DNA of 64,000 nt from CALINB01 sp938045325 (lineage in GTDB: Bacteria > Pseudomonadota > Alphaproteobacteria > Rhodospirillales > CALINB01). The first letter of the stretch is position 1, and each line of letters starts with the position of its first letter. The position numbers and the translations under genes are program-made. This document shows positions 1-8,043 of this stretch, in pieces. Under the pieces are notes generated by a model. That model was not told where the DNA came from. It saw nothing but the letters and a program-made list of their open reading frames with translations, and searched no databases. The DNA lies in the NCBI GenBank assembly GCA_038114465.1, contig JAYNQW010000015.1:1-64000 (forward strand), written 5' to 3'.

Positions 1-200
1 CCACCCGTGCCGGAAACTCTAGCAACAACTGGCCCATAACAAGGGGGCTTTACAGTTCGCTCTGTCAGATACTGCACGCTTTCTTCGGCCAGCTTGCCGC
101 CGAGCTCGCGGGTCGACTGATATCCCCACCAGCTGACCGCCATCAGCGGGATCAGGGCAATGCCGAGCAGCAACAGCAGGAGTTTGTAGCGAATCAGCAT
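1..200 (-). CDS. N-terminus of a membrane-anchored sensor/signalling protein (partial)
   Basis: The reading frame starts at an ATG (198-200, complement) and stays open to the window edge, giving about 66 residues. Residues 1-30 are a short basic start (MLIRYK) followed by a leucine-rich membrane helix ending in a Trp-Trp pair; a polar stretch with RELGGKLAEE follows. This is the usual start of inner-membrane receptors with a periplasmic sensor part (sensor kinases, cyclases, SpoIIE-type phosphatases), but the output domain lies outside the window. The last roughly 17 residues (from about TVKPPCYG) look unlike the helical region expected after such a start and may reflect an assembly edge. No specific function can be assigned. 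Confidence 0.5.
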   Translation of the reverse strand, partial: MLIRYKLLLLLLGIALIPLMAVSWWGYQSTRELGGKLAEESVQYLTERTVKPPCYGPVVARVSGTG

Positions 201-469
201 GGGGGTCTCCGGGGCACTAACCCTTTAAAAAGCAGCAAGCCGTGACGATCATAGTTAACCGGTTGCGGCAGGTGTACAAGATTATGGTGTGGAGTGTATT
301 GAAAATCATAGATATTGTGGTGTCACGGAATCTTATTAACGATTTAGGTCTAATCCCTTAACAAACAAGGGTTTTATGGCGTATTGTCACGGCGTTGTGA
401 TTGGCGGCGTCGCCTTTCGCTGTGGCACGTTCGCCCCACGCAAGACGATCCATTTTAAAGTGATGTCAT

Positions 470-958
470 ATGGCTGAAATTGCCGAAACAAATAATGTCT
501 TCGATGCCTTGGCCGGGCGCCAGCAGCAGCGCACGTCCGCGTTGCAAAACCTGAGCGGAAACGACGATGAGGACCGCCGTAACGAGCGCCGCACGAACGA
601 GGCGGGGCAAAACGACCGGACGGAAAACTCACGCCGCGCTCAGCAGGTTCAGCAATTCAACGCGACCCAGGAACTATCGCAAACCGATAATCAAAACGTG
701 TTCAGCCGGGTCATCGACCAGAACGGCAACGAAGTTTCCGGTGTTGCCGAACAGGCGCAAAACGCCTCGCAAGTCGATCAGCAGCGTGCCGCCGAAGAAA
801 CCGCACAACGCGAACGCCGGGTCGAAGAACGCCGGGCGCAGGAGCAGGCCGATCGCACCGAGACCCGTCTGCAGGAACGGCTCGCCCAGGACCGCATCGA
901 ACAGTCATCGTCCGATCCGTCCTTACCGCGCGGCTCCATCGTCGATATTACGGCTTAA
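470..958 (+). CDS. Polar Q/R/E/N-rich protein of unknown function
   Basis: A 162-residue protein I do not recognise. It has no signal peptide or membrane segment. Composition is dominated by Gln, Arg, Glu, Asn and Asp; residues about 105-145 are a nearly unbroken run of charged residues (AQRERRVEERRAQEQADRTE) with high coiled-coil or single-helix potential. The C-terminus (RGSIVDITA) is less polar and looks like a short conserved tail. Start is ATG 470; no strong Shine-Dalgarno is visible. It stands alone, with about 270 bp upstream that include a small hairpin (355-359 with 367-371, followed by TTTT). A cytoplasmic structural or adaptor role is possible, but nothing proves it. Confidence 0.6.
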   Translation: MAEIAETNNVFDALAGRQQQRTSALQNLSGNDDEDRRNERRTNEAGQNDRTENSRRAQQVQQFNATQELSQTDNQNVFSRVIDQNGNEVSGVAEQAQNASQVDQQRAAEETAQRERRVEERRAQEQADRTETRLQERLAQDRIEQSSSDPSLPRGSIVDITA

Positions 959-1186
959 CATTTAAGATCGATTGTTATGCCGAACCGGACGGTCCGTTAA
1001 CCGGACTTCCGTTAAGGTTAATTTGTTTGTTTCCTGTCGTTTATATTCATAACACAATGAAACTCATGAGGGATTCCCAACCCCATGATTTTTTGGTAGG
1101 CTTGGAAAAATAAAAAAGTTTACCCAGATAAAGCAAATTCGTTTCCAGAATGGAAACAGCCTATACCCAGAACTTGGGAGGGGATA

Positions 1187-1684
1187 ATGAAGAAGACAGC
1201 TATTTTGGTGCTCGCCCTATTTGCGGCCGGTTGCACCAAGTCTCAAATGGATCAGGTTAAACGGATCACGCCGATGCAAATCGCCGGGATTGTCATTGGC
1301 GGTGCCGCCGGTGGTGTAATTGGTGCGCAGTTTGGCGGTGGTATCGGTAAAAGTCTTTTAATCGCCGCGGGAACTATGACGGGCGGTGCCGCCGGTTATA
1401 TCGCGGCACGGAAACTCGAGCGCAGTGACCGGCAAGCACACGATAAAACGGCATCGCAAGTTTTTGCGAAGGCGCCCGACGGTACGGCCAATTATTGGCA
1501 AAATCCGGAAACAGGCAGTAGTGGAATTATTATGCCGTTGCGCAGTTACCATGCCGGTGACGGTAGTTATTGCCGCGATTACCGTACCACGGTTGCCGTC
1601 AAAGAAGGTTTTATCCGCGGTCGCGGTATTGGCTGCCAACAAGCTGACGGCCAATGGCAAATTCAAATGGAGGAGCTTGGATGA
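1187..1684 (+). CDS. 17 kDa surface-antigen-like glycine-zipper lipoprotein
   Basis: 165 residues. The N-terminus is a lipoprotein signal with lipobox A-A-G-C and the lipidated Cys at residue 16, so the mature protein should be anchored in the outer membrane. Residues about 32-72 are a Gly/Ala-rich glycine-zipper segment (repeated GG and AAG motifs), as in the Rickettsia 17 kDa antigen/2TM family. The C-terminal half (about 90-165) is the soluble domain of that family, with the pattern SYCRDYRTTV and a second Cys at GIGCQQADGQW that could form a disulfide. An AGGAG-like Shine-Dalgarno (GGGAGGGG) precedes ATG 1187. The stop overlaps the next gene's start as ATGA, implying translational coupling. 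Likely role: envelope structure; exact function in this family is not settled. Confidence 0.85.
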   Translation: MKKTAILVLALFAAGCTKSQMDQVKRITPMQIAGIVIGGAAGGVIGAQFGGGIGKSLLIAAGTMTGGAAGYIAARKLERSDRQAHDKTASQVFAKAPDGTANYWQNPETGSSGIIMPLRSYHAGDGSYCRDYRTTVAVKEGFIRGRGIGCQQADGQWQIQMEELG

Positions 1685-2157
1685 CGCGGTTGCTCCGTCT
1701 TAGCATCATTGCTCTTTTCGTAACGGCACTTCATGCCCTTCCCGGAACTGTCTATGCGGATGACAGCGATTCTGATCCGACGGAGCCGGAACGGCCGACA
1801 ACGGAAGAAGGCCGTAAACTGGTGAAAGCGGAAAAATTCCGCGAGGCGATTCCCGTATTAGAAAAGGCCGTTTCGCAACACGCACGCGATGCGAACGCAT
1901 GGAATTTGCTGGCCTATAGTCACCGCAAACTTGGTCGCTTTAAAATCGCTTTTAAATATTATGCAAAGGCACTCGCTATTAATCCTGATCACAAAGGCGC
2001 GAATGAATATCTTGGCGAGCTTTATCTGCAAATGGGCAAGTTGGAGCTTGCGAAAAAGCACCTTGCAAAACTAAAAAGCCTTTGCCCTTCCGGATGTGAA
2101 GAGTACGCTGATCTGAAAGAAGATATCGAAGCCTACGAACGAAAAAAACGCGGTTAA
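1681..2157 (+). CDS. Secreted TPR-repeat protein
   Basis: 158 residues from ATG 1681, chosen because it overlaps the preceding lipoprotein stop (ATGA) and starts a clean signal peptide (MTRLLRLSIIALFVTALHA, cleavage near VYA-DD at about 26); an in-frame ATG at 1654 would spoil that signal. After an acidic linker, residues about 45-140 hold two to three tetratricopeptide repeats (for example ANAWNLLAYSHRKLGRFKIAFKYYAKALAINPDH). Two Cys sit close together near the end (LCPSGCEEY), possibly a periplasmic disulfide. TPR proteins are protein-protein scaffolds; coupling to the lipoprotein suggests the two act together in the envelope. A rho-independent terminator follows directly. Confidence 0.82.
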   Translation: MTRLLRLSIIALFVTALHALPGTVYADDSDSDPTEPERPTTEEGRKLVKAEKFREAIPVLEKAVSQHARDANAWNLLAYSHRKLGRFKIAFKYYAKALAINPDHKGANEYLGELYLQMGKLELAKKHLAKLKSLCPSGCEEYADLKEDIEAYERKKRG

Positions 2158-2178
2158 ATTCTTAGGCTCATAAAAAAA

Positions 2179-2202
2179 GCCGGCCTCAAAATTGCGGCCG
2201 GC
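2179..2202. terminator. Bidirectional rho-independent terminator
   Basis: A perfect 7-bp stem (GCCGGCC 2179-2185, GGCCGGC 2196-2202) with a 10-nt loop. It is flanked by an A-run (2172-2178) and ATTTTATTTGTTT on the other side, so it can end transcripts both of the TPR gene (+) and of the convergent CBS gene (-). Confidence 0.85.
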
Positions 2203-2229
2203 ATTTTATTTGTTTCGGCCCAAAAAAAT

Positions 2230-2664
2230 CTACAGAAACGTGAAATCGTTGTACTGCAGCGCTTTTCCGCCGGCTTCCGATTCCTGAAGCAGGAAGCGGA
2301 ATAAATCGCGGTTGGATATCAAGCCGCGTAGCTTGCCGTATTGAATGACCGGCATATGCCGAATGCCGATTTCACCCATGCGGCGCAGGACTTCCTCGGG
2401 GTGATCGCCCATCTCACACGTTGCGACATCCATGGTGGCGAGATCGTTGACGATCATGGCATCGACGTGATCCGGATATTCGGCAACGCCGCGGACAATA
2501 TCGCGTTCCGAAATAACACCGAGAACCTTGCCACTTTCGCCGCAGACGACCAACAGGCCGATGCGGTACTCGCTCATAATACACGCGGCATCGACAACGG
2601 TCATTTCAGGTGTTGTCGTCAGGACATCGCCGCCCTTTTGCTGCAAAATATCCTCGATGCGCAT
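2230..2664 (-). CDS. CBS-domain pair protein
   Basis: 144 residues made up of two CBS domains (about 8-62 and 75-130) and little else. CBS pairs (Bateman modules) bind adenosine nucleotides and usually regulate a partner enzyme, channel or transporter. Typical motifs are visible: GVISERDIVRG ending the first domain and GLISNRDLFRF ending the second. Start ATG 2664 has a GGGAGC Shine-Dalgarno. It stands alone, facing the TPR gene across a shared terminator. Free-standing CBS proteins of this size are common in alphaproteobacteria; the partner cannot be named here. Confidence 0.9.
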   Translation of the reverse strand: MRIEDILQQKGGDVLTTTPEMTVVDAACIMSEYRIGLLVVCGESGKVLGVISERDIVRGVAEYPDHVDAMIVNDLATMDVATCEMGDHPEEVLRRMGEIGIRHMPVIQYGKLRGLISNRDLFRFLLQESEAGGKALQYNDFTFL

Positions 2665-2702
2665 AGCGCTCCCTTTGGGTTGCTTTCCTTTTTAAGGAAT
2701 TC

Positions 2703-2735
2703 CCGGGTTATCCATCTAAAGTGAGGATAACCCGG
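2703..2735 (-). terminator. Strong hairpin downstream of the AsmA-like gene
   Basis: A perfect 11-bp inverted repeat (CCGGGTTATCC 2703-2713; GGATAACCCGG 2725-2735) with an 11-nt loop, 9 bp beyond the stop of the minus-strand AsmA-like gene. The U-tract is weak on the minus side, so it may end transcription or stabilise a 3' end. Confidence 0.65.
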
Positions 2736-2744
2736 TTTGTTTCC

Positions 2745-3563
2745 TTATTTGCCGAACAATCCCTTTAATGCGTCGCCGGCACCTTCAACACCTTTTTTCA
2801 TCGTGTCACCGACGCCGGATCCACCGTCTTTCAGTTTTTCCATGGCGCCATCAGCCGCGCCTTTAAGCGACTTAGTCAACCCGTCGATATTAAGCGTGGA
2901 AACCGCTTTCGAAGCGCCTGAGCTGATCGAGTCCATGACTTTCTTGATCACTTCACCCGGTGTTGCGCCCGGCTCTTCTTTCTTTTCTTTGCCGATATCT
3001 TTTAAGTGGATGTCGGGCAGGGTGCCGCCAACGGTTTTACCCTTGAGAAACGCAGCGCTGACGCCGACTTTACCGCCGGTAATATAAAGATTTTCGATAA
3101 CCAGCTTCGGCCCTTTTTTACCATCGTCTTTCTTTTCTTCTTTTGCCGGTTGTTTGCTGCCACCGCCAGTGTAGGCTTCAACGTTTTTCTGAATGGCATC
3201 AAAATTACTGCCGCCAGACCCTAATTCATAGGTGATCTGCGGGCTTGTGATGCGAATTTCCTTAATCACAACGACATCGCTGGTGACGGTCTTGGGGTCT
3301 ACGGTTACACTGACTTCACCGAACTTCATCGCGCTTTCGGTGTTAAAGCCTTTAGGGTTGCCGAGCGTAAACCCGCGCAATGCGCCTTTGCCTGAAGTGA
3401 CGGAGAGCTTCACTTCATTGAGAGTGACTTTGGTTTGTGTGCTCTCAGAGCCGTACTTCTCGACCGCTGCTTTAATAATTGAATCGAGCGATGAAAAGAC
3501 AAAATAAAGACCGCCGGCGATGATGACGACGAGGACGCCGACGCCGATTAAAACTTTTTTCAT
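2745..3563 (-). CDS. AsmA-like inner-membrane-anchored periplasmic protein
   Basis: 272 residues. Residues 5-27 are a membrane anchor (VLIGVGVLVVIIAGGLYFVF), with the rest expected in the periplasm. Residues about 40-115 and 150-190 contain short beta-rich repeats (VTLNEVKLSVTSGKGALRGFTLGNP; LVIENLYITGGKVGVS) of the AsmA/TamB-like superfamily, which helps organise the envelope and move lipids. A Lys/Glu/Asp-rich spacer (about 135-150) separates them, and the tail is a Gly/Lys-rich amphipathic region (about 210-272). The start has an AGAGGAT Shine-Dalgarno. It is far shorter than classical AsmA (about 600 residues) and is one of two AsmA-like proteins here (see 40173-43697). The family call is moderate. 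Confidence 0.65.
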   Translation of the reverse strand: MKKVLIGVGVLVVIIAGGLYFVFSSLDSIIKAAVEKYGSESTQTKVTLNEVKLSVTSGKGALRGFTLGNPKGFNTESAMKFGEVSVTVDPKTVTSDVVVIKEIRITSPQITYELGSGGSNFDAIQKNVEAYTGGGSKQPAKEEKKDDGKKGPKLVIENLYITGGKVGVSAAFLKGKTVGGTLPDIHLKDIGKEKKEEPGATPGEVIKKVMDSISSGASKAVSTLNIDGLTKSLKGAADGAMEKLKDGGSGVGDTMKKGVEGAGDALKGLFGK

Positions 3564-3640
3564 ATTAAGATCCTCTGATTTCTCAGTAAGAATGGACGGT
3601 GAAATTTATTAATGTGTGGAGTCCCCGAAGATATACAATT

Positions 3641-4324
3641 TTACCAGTTTCGGCACAAATCATGAATAGCTTGGTAGCTACTGGGTGTGTCAATTTTATG
3701 ATTAGCGCGATCGGCTGCCCGCTGAAGCCCCCGCGATAAGGGTAATATTCGGCTGAATAGCTGGCGTTTCGCCCGCTCGACCGCGATTTCGTTCGAGGCG
3801 GCGTAAACAGGGCGTTGGCGGCGGATCACCTGGGCGACGCGGCGGTGGATATCATCAATATGCAGGCGCAATTGGTTTCGGTAAATATTCACATGATCGT
3901 GTTCGTGATCCAAGATAGCCTGATATTCACACGACCCTTGGCGATAGCGCCGGTCAATCCAAATCGAAAATTCCTGGTACCCGACCTCGACAGTGACGGA
4001 AGATGGATAGGCACAGGCTCCGCCCGATTGAAGCGGCTGAATAATGAACTCCGCTTGGGCGCGGATGATTGTTTCCGTTTGCGTCATGCCAAGCGGGTAC
4101 CAGTTGCCAGGAAGCGCCCGTCCCGCGTGTCGGGAAGCCATACGCTGCAAATCAAGCCGCGTGTTACCCGTGCGGTAACGTATGGTACCGAAGTTCGGCG
4201 TCACGGTTAGTTGCGCGGGCTCGAATGCGCCAGGACAGCGTGGTGCCGCTTTGCCGGGTGTTGAAGCCCCATGAACTGTTGCAATCAAGAGGGCCAACAT
4301 CAAAACAGAAAAGTTGAATTTCAT
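3641..4324 (-). CDS. Secreted HExxH-like protein (DUF922-type, putative metalloprotease)
   Basis: 227 residues with a signal peptide (about 1-26, ending GKAAP). The middle contains ILDHEHDHVNIYRNQL, in which HEHDH gives two His and an acidic residue in an HExxH arrangement, as in the predicted secreted zinc proteases of the DUF922 type. Around it are conserved-looking features: SGGACAYPSSVTVEVGYQEFSIWIDRRY upstream and repeated basic helices downstream. Several Cys (PRCPGAF, GACAYP, GSCEYQ, DLCRNW) suit a disulfide-bonded exported protein. It sits alone between the AsmA-like gene and a dioxygenase. Proteolysis has not been shown for all members, so the catalytic claim is inference. Confidence 0.6.
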   Translation of the reverse strand: MKFNFSVLMLALLIATVHGASTPGKAAPRCPGAFEPAQLTVTPNFGTIRYRTGNTRLDLQRMASRHAGRALPGNWYPLGMTQTETIIRAQAEFIIQPLQSGGACAYPSSVTVEVGYQEFSIWIDRRYRQGSCEYQAILDHEHDHVNIYRNQLRLHIDDIHRRVAQVIRRQRPVYAASNEIAVERAKRQLFSRILPLSRGLQRAADRANHKIDTPSSYQAIHDLCRNW

Positions 4325-4357
4325 AACTGCCGGCCGATCGGCTGTTGTGAAAGATGT

Positions 4358-5416
4358 TTATTGATGTGCGGGGCGGGCGTTTTCATCGACCTCAAGACGT
4401 TTGGTGACGCCGCCGCGCGCACCCGTATTCAGACGGTTGGCAAATTCGGGTGCCAGGGGCCGGCCGTTTGGCACATTCAACCAAAGCCGCAGCAGCAACC
4501 GTTTTTTTTGCTCATCGTCCCAATCTTCGTACTCGCCGCGGGCGTGCAGGGTGCAATGATTGTTGATCAGCTGAATATCGCCTGGCCGGAAATCCATATG
4601 CAGGAGAAAATCGTCATGGGTCGACAGTTCGCGGATGTAATCGACGGCGGCCTGCTGAAGGTCATTCAACGGTGTGCCGGCTTTTTCCATGCCGAGTTCA
4701 ATTTGGCGTTTATTAAACCGGCACGACAGCCAGCCCTGGTAATAGCTGTATACTGGAATTTTATGATCGCTGATCTCTGCGGCAGTTTTGCCCTTGCCGA
4801 TCAGGTCGAAATTGAAGCCATCGTATAGGCATTCAAGATATTCCGGATGGTTTTCAAGAATGGCATTGTAGATTGCCATCGAACTGCAAATCATGCTGCG
4901 TCCGCCTTTTTTTGCGGGCTGTACGCATAGCAGGCCGACCGTATCGGAACTGTCGCTATGCGGGTGCAGGTGCGCCCGGGTGCGGTGACCGCGGACGCCT
5001 TTGTCGTAATAGCCACCTTTTTGGAAGCCTTCAAAGTCGGTGACGTAGCCGAGCAGGTCACCGTAGGCGTTTTGTGAAATAATATCTCCAAGATGAGTTC
5101 CGAGGCCCCAATAAAGTATTTTAAGGGTTTCAAGATCGTAATCCTCGACGTTCAGGCCGCGCAGCAAGATAAACCCACGGCCATTCTCTAGCTCTTCATG
5201 AATGTCGTCCATCACCGCGGAAAGTGACGGCAAGGGAAAATCCTCCCGGGTAAATTCCTCGGGCCCGATGCCGCTTGCTTTCAGGCGCCGGGTTGCTTCC
5301 GTAATCTCGCTTAATTCAGCATCGCTGAAATAGCGGATCCAGTTATCGTTGTTTTGGTGGTCCGCCGCTTTCCAGGCGGCCGGTCCGGTCACGGGGGTTT
5401 TTAAAATCTCAGTCAT
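4358..5416 (-). CDS. TauD/TfdA-family Fe(II)/2-oxoglutarate dioxygenase
   Basis: 352 residues covering the full TauD/TfdA fold. The iron triad is visible: H153 and D155 in HPHSDSSD and a distal His at about 291 in CTLHARGEY; R310 in RLLLRLWLN is in place to bind 2-oxoglutarate. The N-terminal 70 residues are an extra helical lead-in. Family members hydroxylate taurine, 2,4-D, carnitine precursors and many other acids, so the substrate is unknown. The closest class by feel is the large TauD group with RGHRTRAHLHPHSD, often annotated only as TauD. It is the first of three such enzymes in the window (others at 26382 and 27340) and has no cotranscribed transporter. Confidence 0.85.
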   Translation of the reverse strand: MTEILKTPVTGPAAWKAADHQNNDNWIRYFSDAELSEITEATRRLKASGIGPEEFTREDFPLPSLSAVMDDIHEELENGRGFILLRGLNVEDYDLETLKILYWGLGTHLGDIISQNAYGDLLGYVTDFEGFQKGGYYDKGVRGHRTRAHLHPHSDSSDTVGLLCVQPAKKGGRSMICSSMAIYNAILENHPEYLECLYDGFNFDLIGKGKTAAEISDHKIPVYSYYQGWLSCRFNKRQIELGMEKAGTPLNDLQQAAVDYIRELSTHDDFLLHMDFRPGDIQLINNHCTLHARGEYEDWDDEQKKRLLLRLWLNVPNGRPLAPEFANRLNTGARGGVTKRLEVDENARPAHQ

Positions 5417-5527
5417 CGTTCGTTTTCATGCTCCGAGGTCAGTGTAGCTCGTGGCGGCAACCGCATTAGTATAGCAGAATCCGCCGGCCGGTGGCGTTAG
5501 CCAGATAACCGTTAAAGAGTAAAATAA

Positions 5528-5986
5528 TCAATCATTTCGGATCCGGCAGCTGAACTGTTCGCTGGGGATGCGTTCGGGAAGCTTGGGCTCGATATCAACC
5601 CGGCGGCTTTTTTCTCCCTTGATGAAGGCACTAACGTGCAGCATCTCGAGTTCTTCGCCGTCTTCGCTGAGATTTTCAAACCAATAACCCGTGCCGCGGG
5701 GGATGAGCAAGCCTTGGTGGGGCCCGAATTCACCGGCCAAAATATGATCGGGACCATAAAACCGGACGCGGCCCTTTAAGACGAAGTAGAATCCGTCTTC
5801 GGCTGCGTGAGAATGAAGATTATTGCGTTGACCGGGGCTTAAGATTTGAACCATACCGCGCAGGATGTCGCTTTGAACCAATTTGACGAGGCCCTTGGGC
5901 GTCGATAAATCGGGTTTGGCGTAATCAAAAAATTGAAAAAACTCCATGGCTTCGGTGTTAACGGTCGGTTTGGATTTGGCGCTCAT
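5528..5986 (-). CDS. Small single-domain cupin
   Basis: 152 residues with one cupin barrel (about 45-125). The cupin 1 motif is recognisable in NLHSHAAEDGFYFVLKGRVRFYG (two His and a Glu-like acid) and the second motif region reads PRGTGYWFENLSEDGEELEMLHV, where the usual His is replaced, so metal binding may be weak. A GGGAGC Shine-Dalgarno precedes ATG 5986. It lies 111 bp from the dioxygenase on the same strand and may share its transcript. Small cupins of this type are sugar- or acid-modifying enzymes or ligand sensors; no substrate can be assigned. Confidence 0.75.
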   Translation of the reverse strand: MSAKSKPTVNTEAMEFFQFFDYAKPDLSTPKGLVKLVQSDILRGMVQILSPGQRNNLHSHAAEDGFYFVLKGRVRFYGPDHILAGEFGPHQGLLIPRGTGYWFENLSEDGEELEMLHVSAFIKGEKSRRVDIEPKLPERIPSEQFSCRIRND

Positions 5987-6066
5987 CTTTGCTCCCTTGG
6001 AATTTTATCAATGAAGGACATAAGTAGTATAAAGAACTTGAGCAGAACGGAGAAGGTTGTCGGCAG

Positions 6067-7341
6067 ATGACGGTATTGTGCCGCGATTGCGCCGCCGAGT
6101 ATGAAGTCTTGCCTGCTGGTGGCCGTTGCCCGGCGTGTCGGGGGACTCGGTTGACTGAACACGCTGAACTTGGCCGGCTGTCCATTGCTCATATCGATTG
6201 TGATGCGTTTTATGCCGCCGTCGAGAAGCGCGATAATCCGTCTTTGCAGAGTAAGCCCGTCATCGTTGGAGGTGGCAAACGCGGTGTCGTTGCGGCGTGT
6301 TGTTACGTTGCACGTATTCACGGCATTCATTCCGCCATGCCGATGTTTAAAGCGCGCAAGCTTTGCCCCGATGCTGTGGTGATCCGCCCTAATTTGGAAA
6401 AGTACCGGGACACCAGCCAAAAAATCCGTTCCATGATGCGTGCGTTAACGCCCTTGGTCGAGCCGTTGTCGTTGGACGAAGCCTTTCTTGATCTGACCGG
6501 TACGCAAAAGCTTCATAAGGCGACGCCGGCGCAATCGCTAGTTCTGCTCATTCGGCGCATCGAAAAAGAAAGCGGTGTCACCGCATCCGTCGGTCTTAGT
6601 TATAACAAGTTTCTCGCTAAAATCGCTTCCGATCTCGATAAGCCGCGCGGGTTTGCCGTGATCGGGCGGGAAGAGGCGAAGGACTTTCTTGCCGACAAGC
6701 CGGTAAAGATGTTGTGGGGCGCTGGAAAAGTTCTTTGCCGCCAACTCGAAAAAGACGGTATTGAACGGATCGGCGATTTGCGTGCATTCGAAGAAAAAGA
6801 ATTGGTCAAACGTTACGGCTCGATCGGCAAACGACTGTTCGCCTTTGCCCGCGGCGAAGACGACCGGACGATTTCGCCGAGCTCTGGACCGAAGAGTATT
6901 TCCAATGAAACGACATTCGAAGCGGATATCAGCGATATTGAAATCCTTAAGCGGCGCATCTGGCCGTTGTGCGAAAAAGTCGCCAGTCGGCTGAAGCGCA
7001 GTGGTCTTGCGACAGCCGGTGTCACGGTCAAGCTTAAAACCGCACGCTTTAAGCTTCTCACCCGCACCCGGCAATTGGCGCAACCGACGCAATTGGCTGA
7101 AGCGATTTACCGGGGGGCCGTGCCGCTGATTGAGAAAGAGGCCGACGTCACTGCGTTTCGTTTAATCGGCATTGGCGCCAGTAAGCTGTTGGACGGTGAA
7201 GAAGCGGATCGGCCCGATTTGGTCAATCACGATCAGGTGCAGGGAGCACAGGTCGAACGGGCCATCGATGCGGTGCGGGAAAAATTCGGCACGGCGGCGG
7301 TCGGTAAGGGGCGCAGTTTCAAGCCGCAGCACAAAAGCTAA
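6067..7341 (+). CDS. dinB: DNA polymerase IV with N-terminal zinc knuckle
   Basis: 424 residues, a Y-family translesion polymerase. The palm holds metal ligands D44 (HIDCDAF) and D137/E138 (SLDEAF), as required for catalysis; the thumb HhH (about 210-240) and little finger domain (about 270-390) follow. Before the polymerase is an extra segment with four Cys (C5, C8, C21, C24: CRDC-x12-CPAC) that should bind zinc. This prefix is seen in many alphaproteobacterial DinB proteins and is absent from the E. coli enzyme. The gene stands alone, divergent from the cupin across 80 bp; no obvious LexA box is visible in that gap. It bypasses damaged bases and promotes -1 frameshifts in mutagenesis. Confidence 0.93.
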   Translation: MTVLCRDCAAEYEVLPAGGRCPACRGTRLTEHAELGRLSIAHIDCDAFYAAVEKRDNPSLQSKPVIVGGGKRGVVAACCYVARIHGIHSAMPMFKARKLCPDAVVIRPNLEKYRDTSQKIRSMMRALTPLVEPLSLDEAFLDLTGTQKLHKATPAQSLVLLIRRIEKESGVTASVGLSYNKFLAKIASDLDKPRGFAVIGREEAKDFLADKPVKMLWGAGKVLCRQLEKDGIERIGDLRAFEEKELVKRYGSIGKRLFAFARGEDDRTISPSSGPKSISNETTFEADISDIEILKRRIWPLCEKVASRLKRSGLATAGVTVKLKTARFKLLTRTRQLAQPTQLAEAIYRGAVPLIEKEADVTAFRLIGIGASKLLDGEEADRPDLVNHDQVQGAQVERAIDAVREKFGTAAVGKGRSFKPQHKS

Positions 7342-7344
7342 GGA

Positions 7345-8034
7345 TCATTCCTTAACGAGCAAATTGACGCGGATCGGTTGGTCGAACGCGTAACCATCCT
7401 CGGTTTTCTTGCCGAGGGTTTCGAACACTTGACGAATTTTATCGACGTTCGCATCGAATTTCGGTCCGCGTTTCGGGTCTCGCCGGACCGAGTGTTCCCG
7501 GAACGCTTCGACGCTTTTGTGGATATTCGTTTTGGAATAAAGAAATTCTTTGGTTTGCTTCAATTGCGTCGCGGCGATGTGCTTGATGGCATCATAAGCC
7601 TTGGCGCGGATACTCGATTCATCGTTGAAAACCTTGGCGAGTTCTTGGCCCGAGCCTTCGGCTAACGGTTCGGCGATAAACAAATAACCGCCGGATTTCA
7701 GAACCCGGGTCGCTTCCTCGAGGGCTTTGCGTTGGTTCTCAACCGGAACGTGATGAAGGGAATTATTATAAACCACAATGTCGGCCGAGGCGTCCGGGAA
7801 GGGCAGGTGCTCGCCGGGCGCTTCAATGTATGTTTCGCCGCCGACCGGTTCCATCGCCAATACTTTTTCCATTTGTTTCGGGTTAGGGTCGACACCGATT
7901 ACGTGTGCGCCAGCTTTTGCCATGGCACGGGTTACGGTGCCTTCGCCTGATCCAACATCGATAACTTTTTTGCCCACGATGTCGAGAGTTTCGGCGATAA
8001 CCTCACCGGGTGTTTTATTGCGGGGTTGATTCAT
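7345..8034 (-). CDS. Class I SAM-dependent methyltransferase (paralogue A)
   Basis: 229 residues. The Rossmann motif I is GKKVIDVGSGEGTVTRAMAKAGAHVIGVDPNP (about 20-50), followed by motif II/III in DIVVYNNSLHHVPVENQRKALEEATRVLKSGGYLFIAEP, the usual order for class I methyltransferases of the UbiE/Methyltransf_11 type. The C-terminal about 80 residues form a helical cap rich in Lys and Arg. It is followed convergently by dinB with a 3-bp gap and is preceded by a close paralogue 9 bp upstream, so the two form an operon born by tandem duplication. The methyl acceptor is unknown. Confidence 0.88.
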   Translation of the reverse strand: MNQPRNKTPGEVIAETLDIVGKKVIDVGSGEGTVTRAMAKAGAHVIGVDPNPKQMEKVLAMEPVGGETYIEAPGEHLPFPDASADIVVYNNSLHHVPVENQRKALEEATRVLKSGGYLFIAEPLAEGSGQELAKVFNDESSIRAKAYDAIKHIAATQLKQTKEFLYSKTNIHKSVEAFREHSVRRDPKRGPKFDANVDKIRQVFETLGKKTEDGYAFDQPIRVNLLVKE

Positions 8035-8043
8035 AATGCTACT

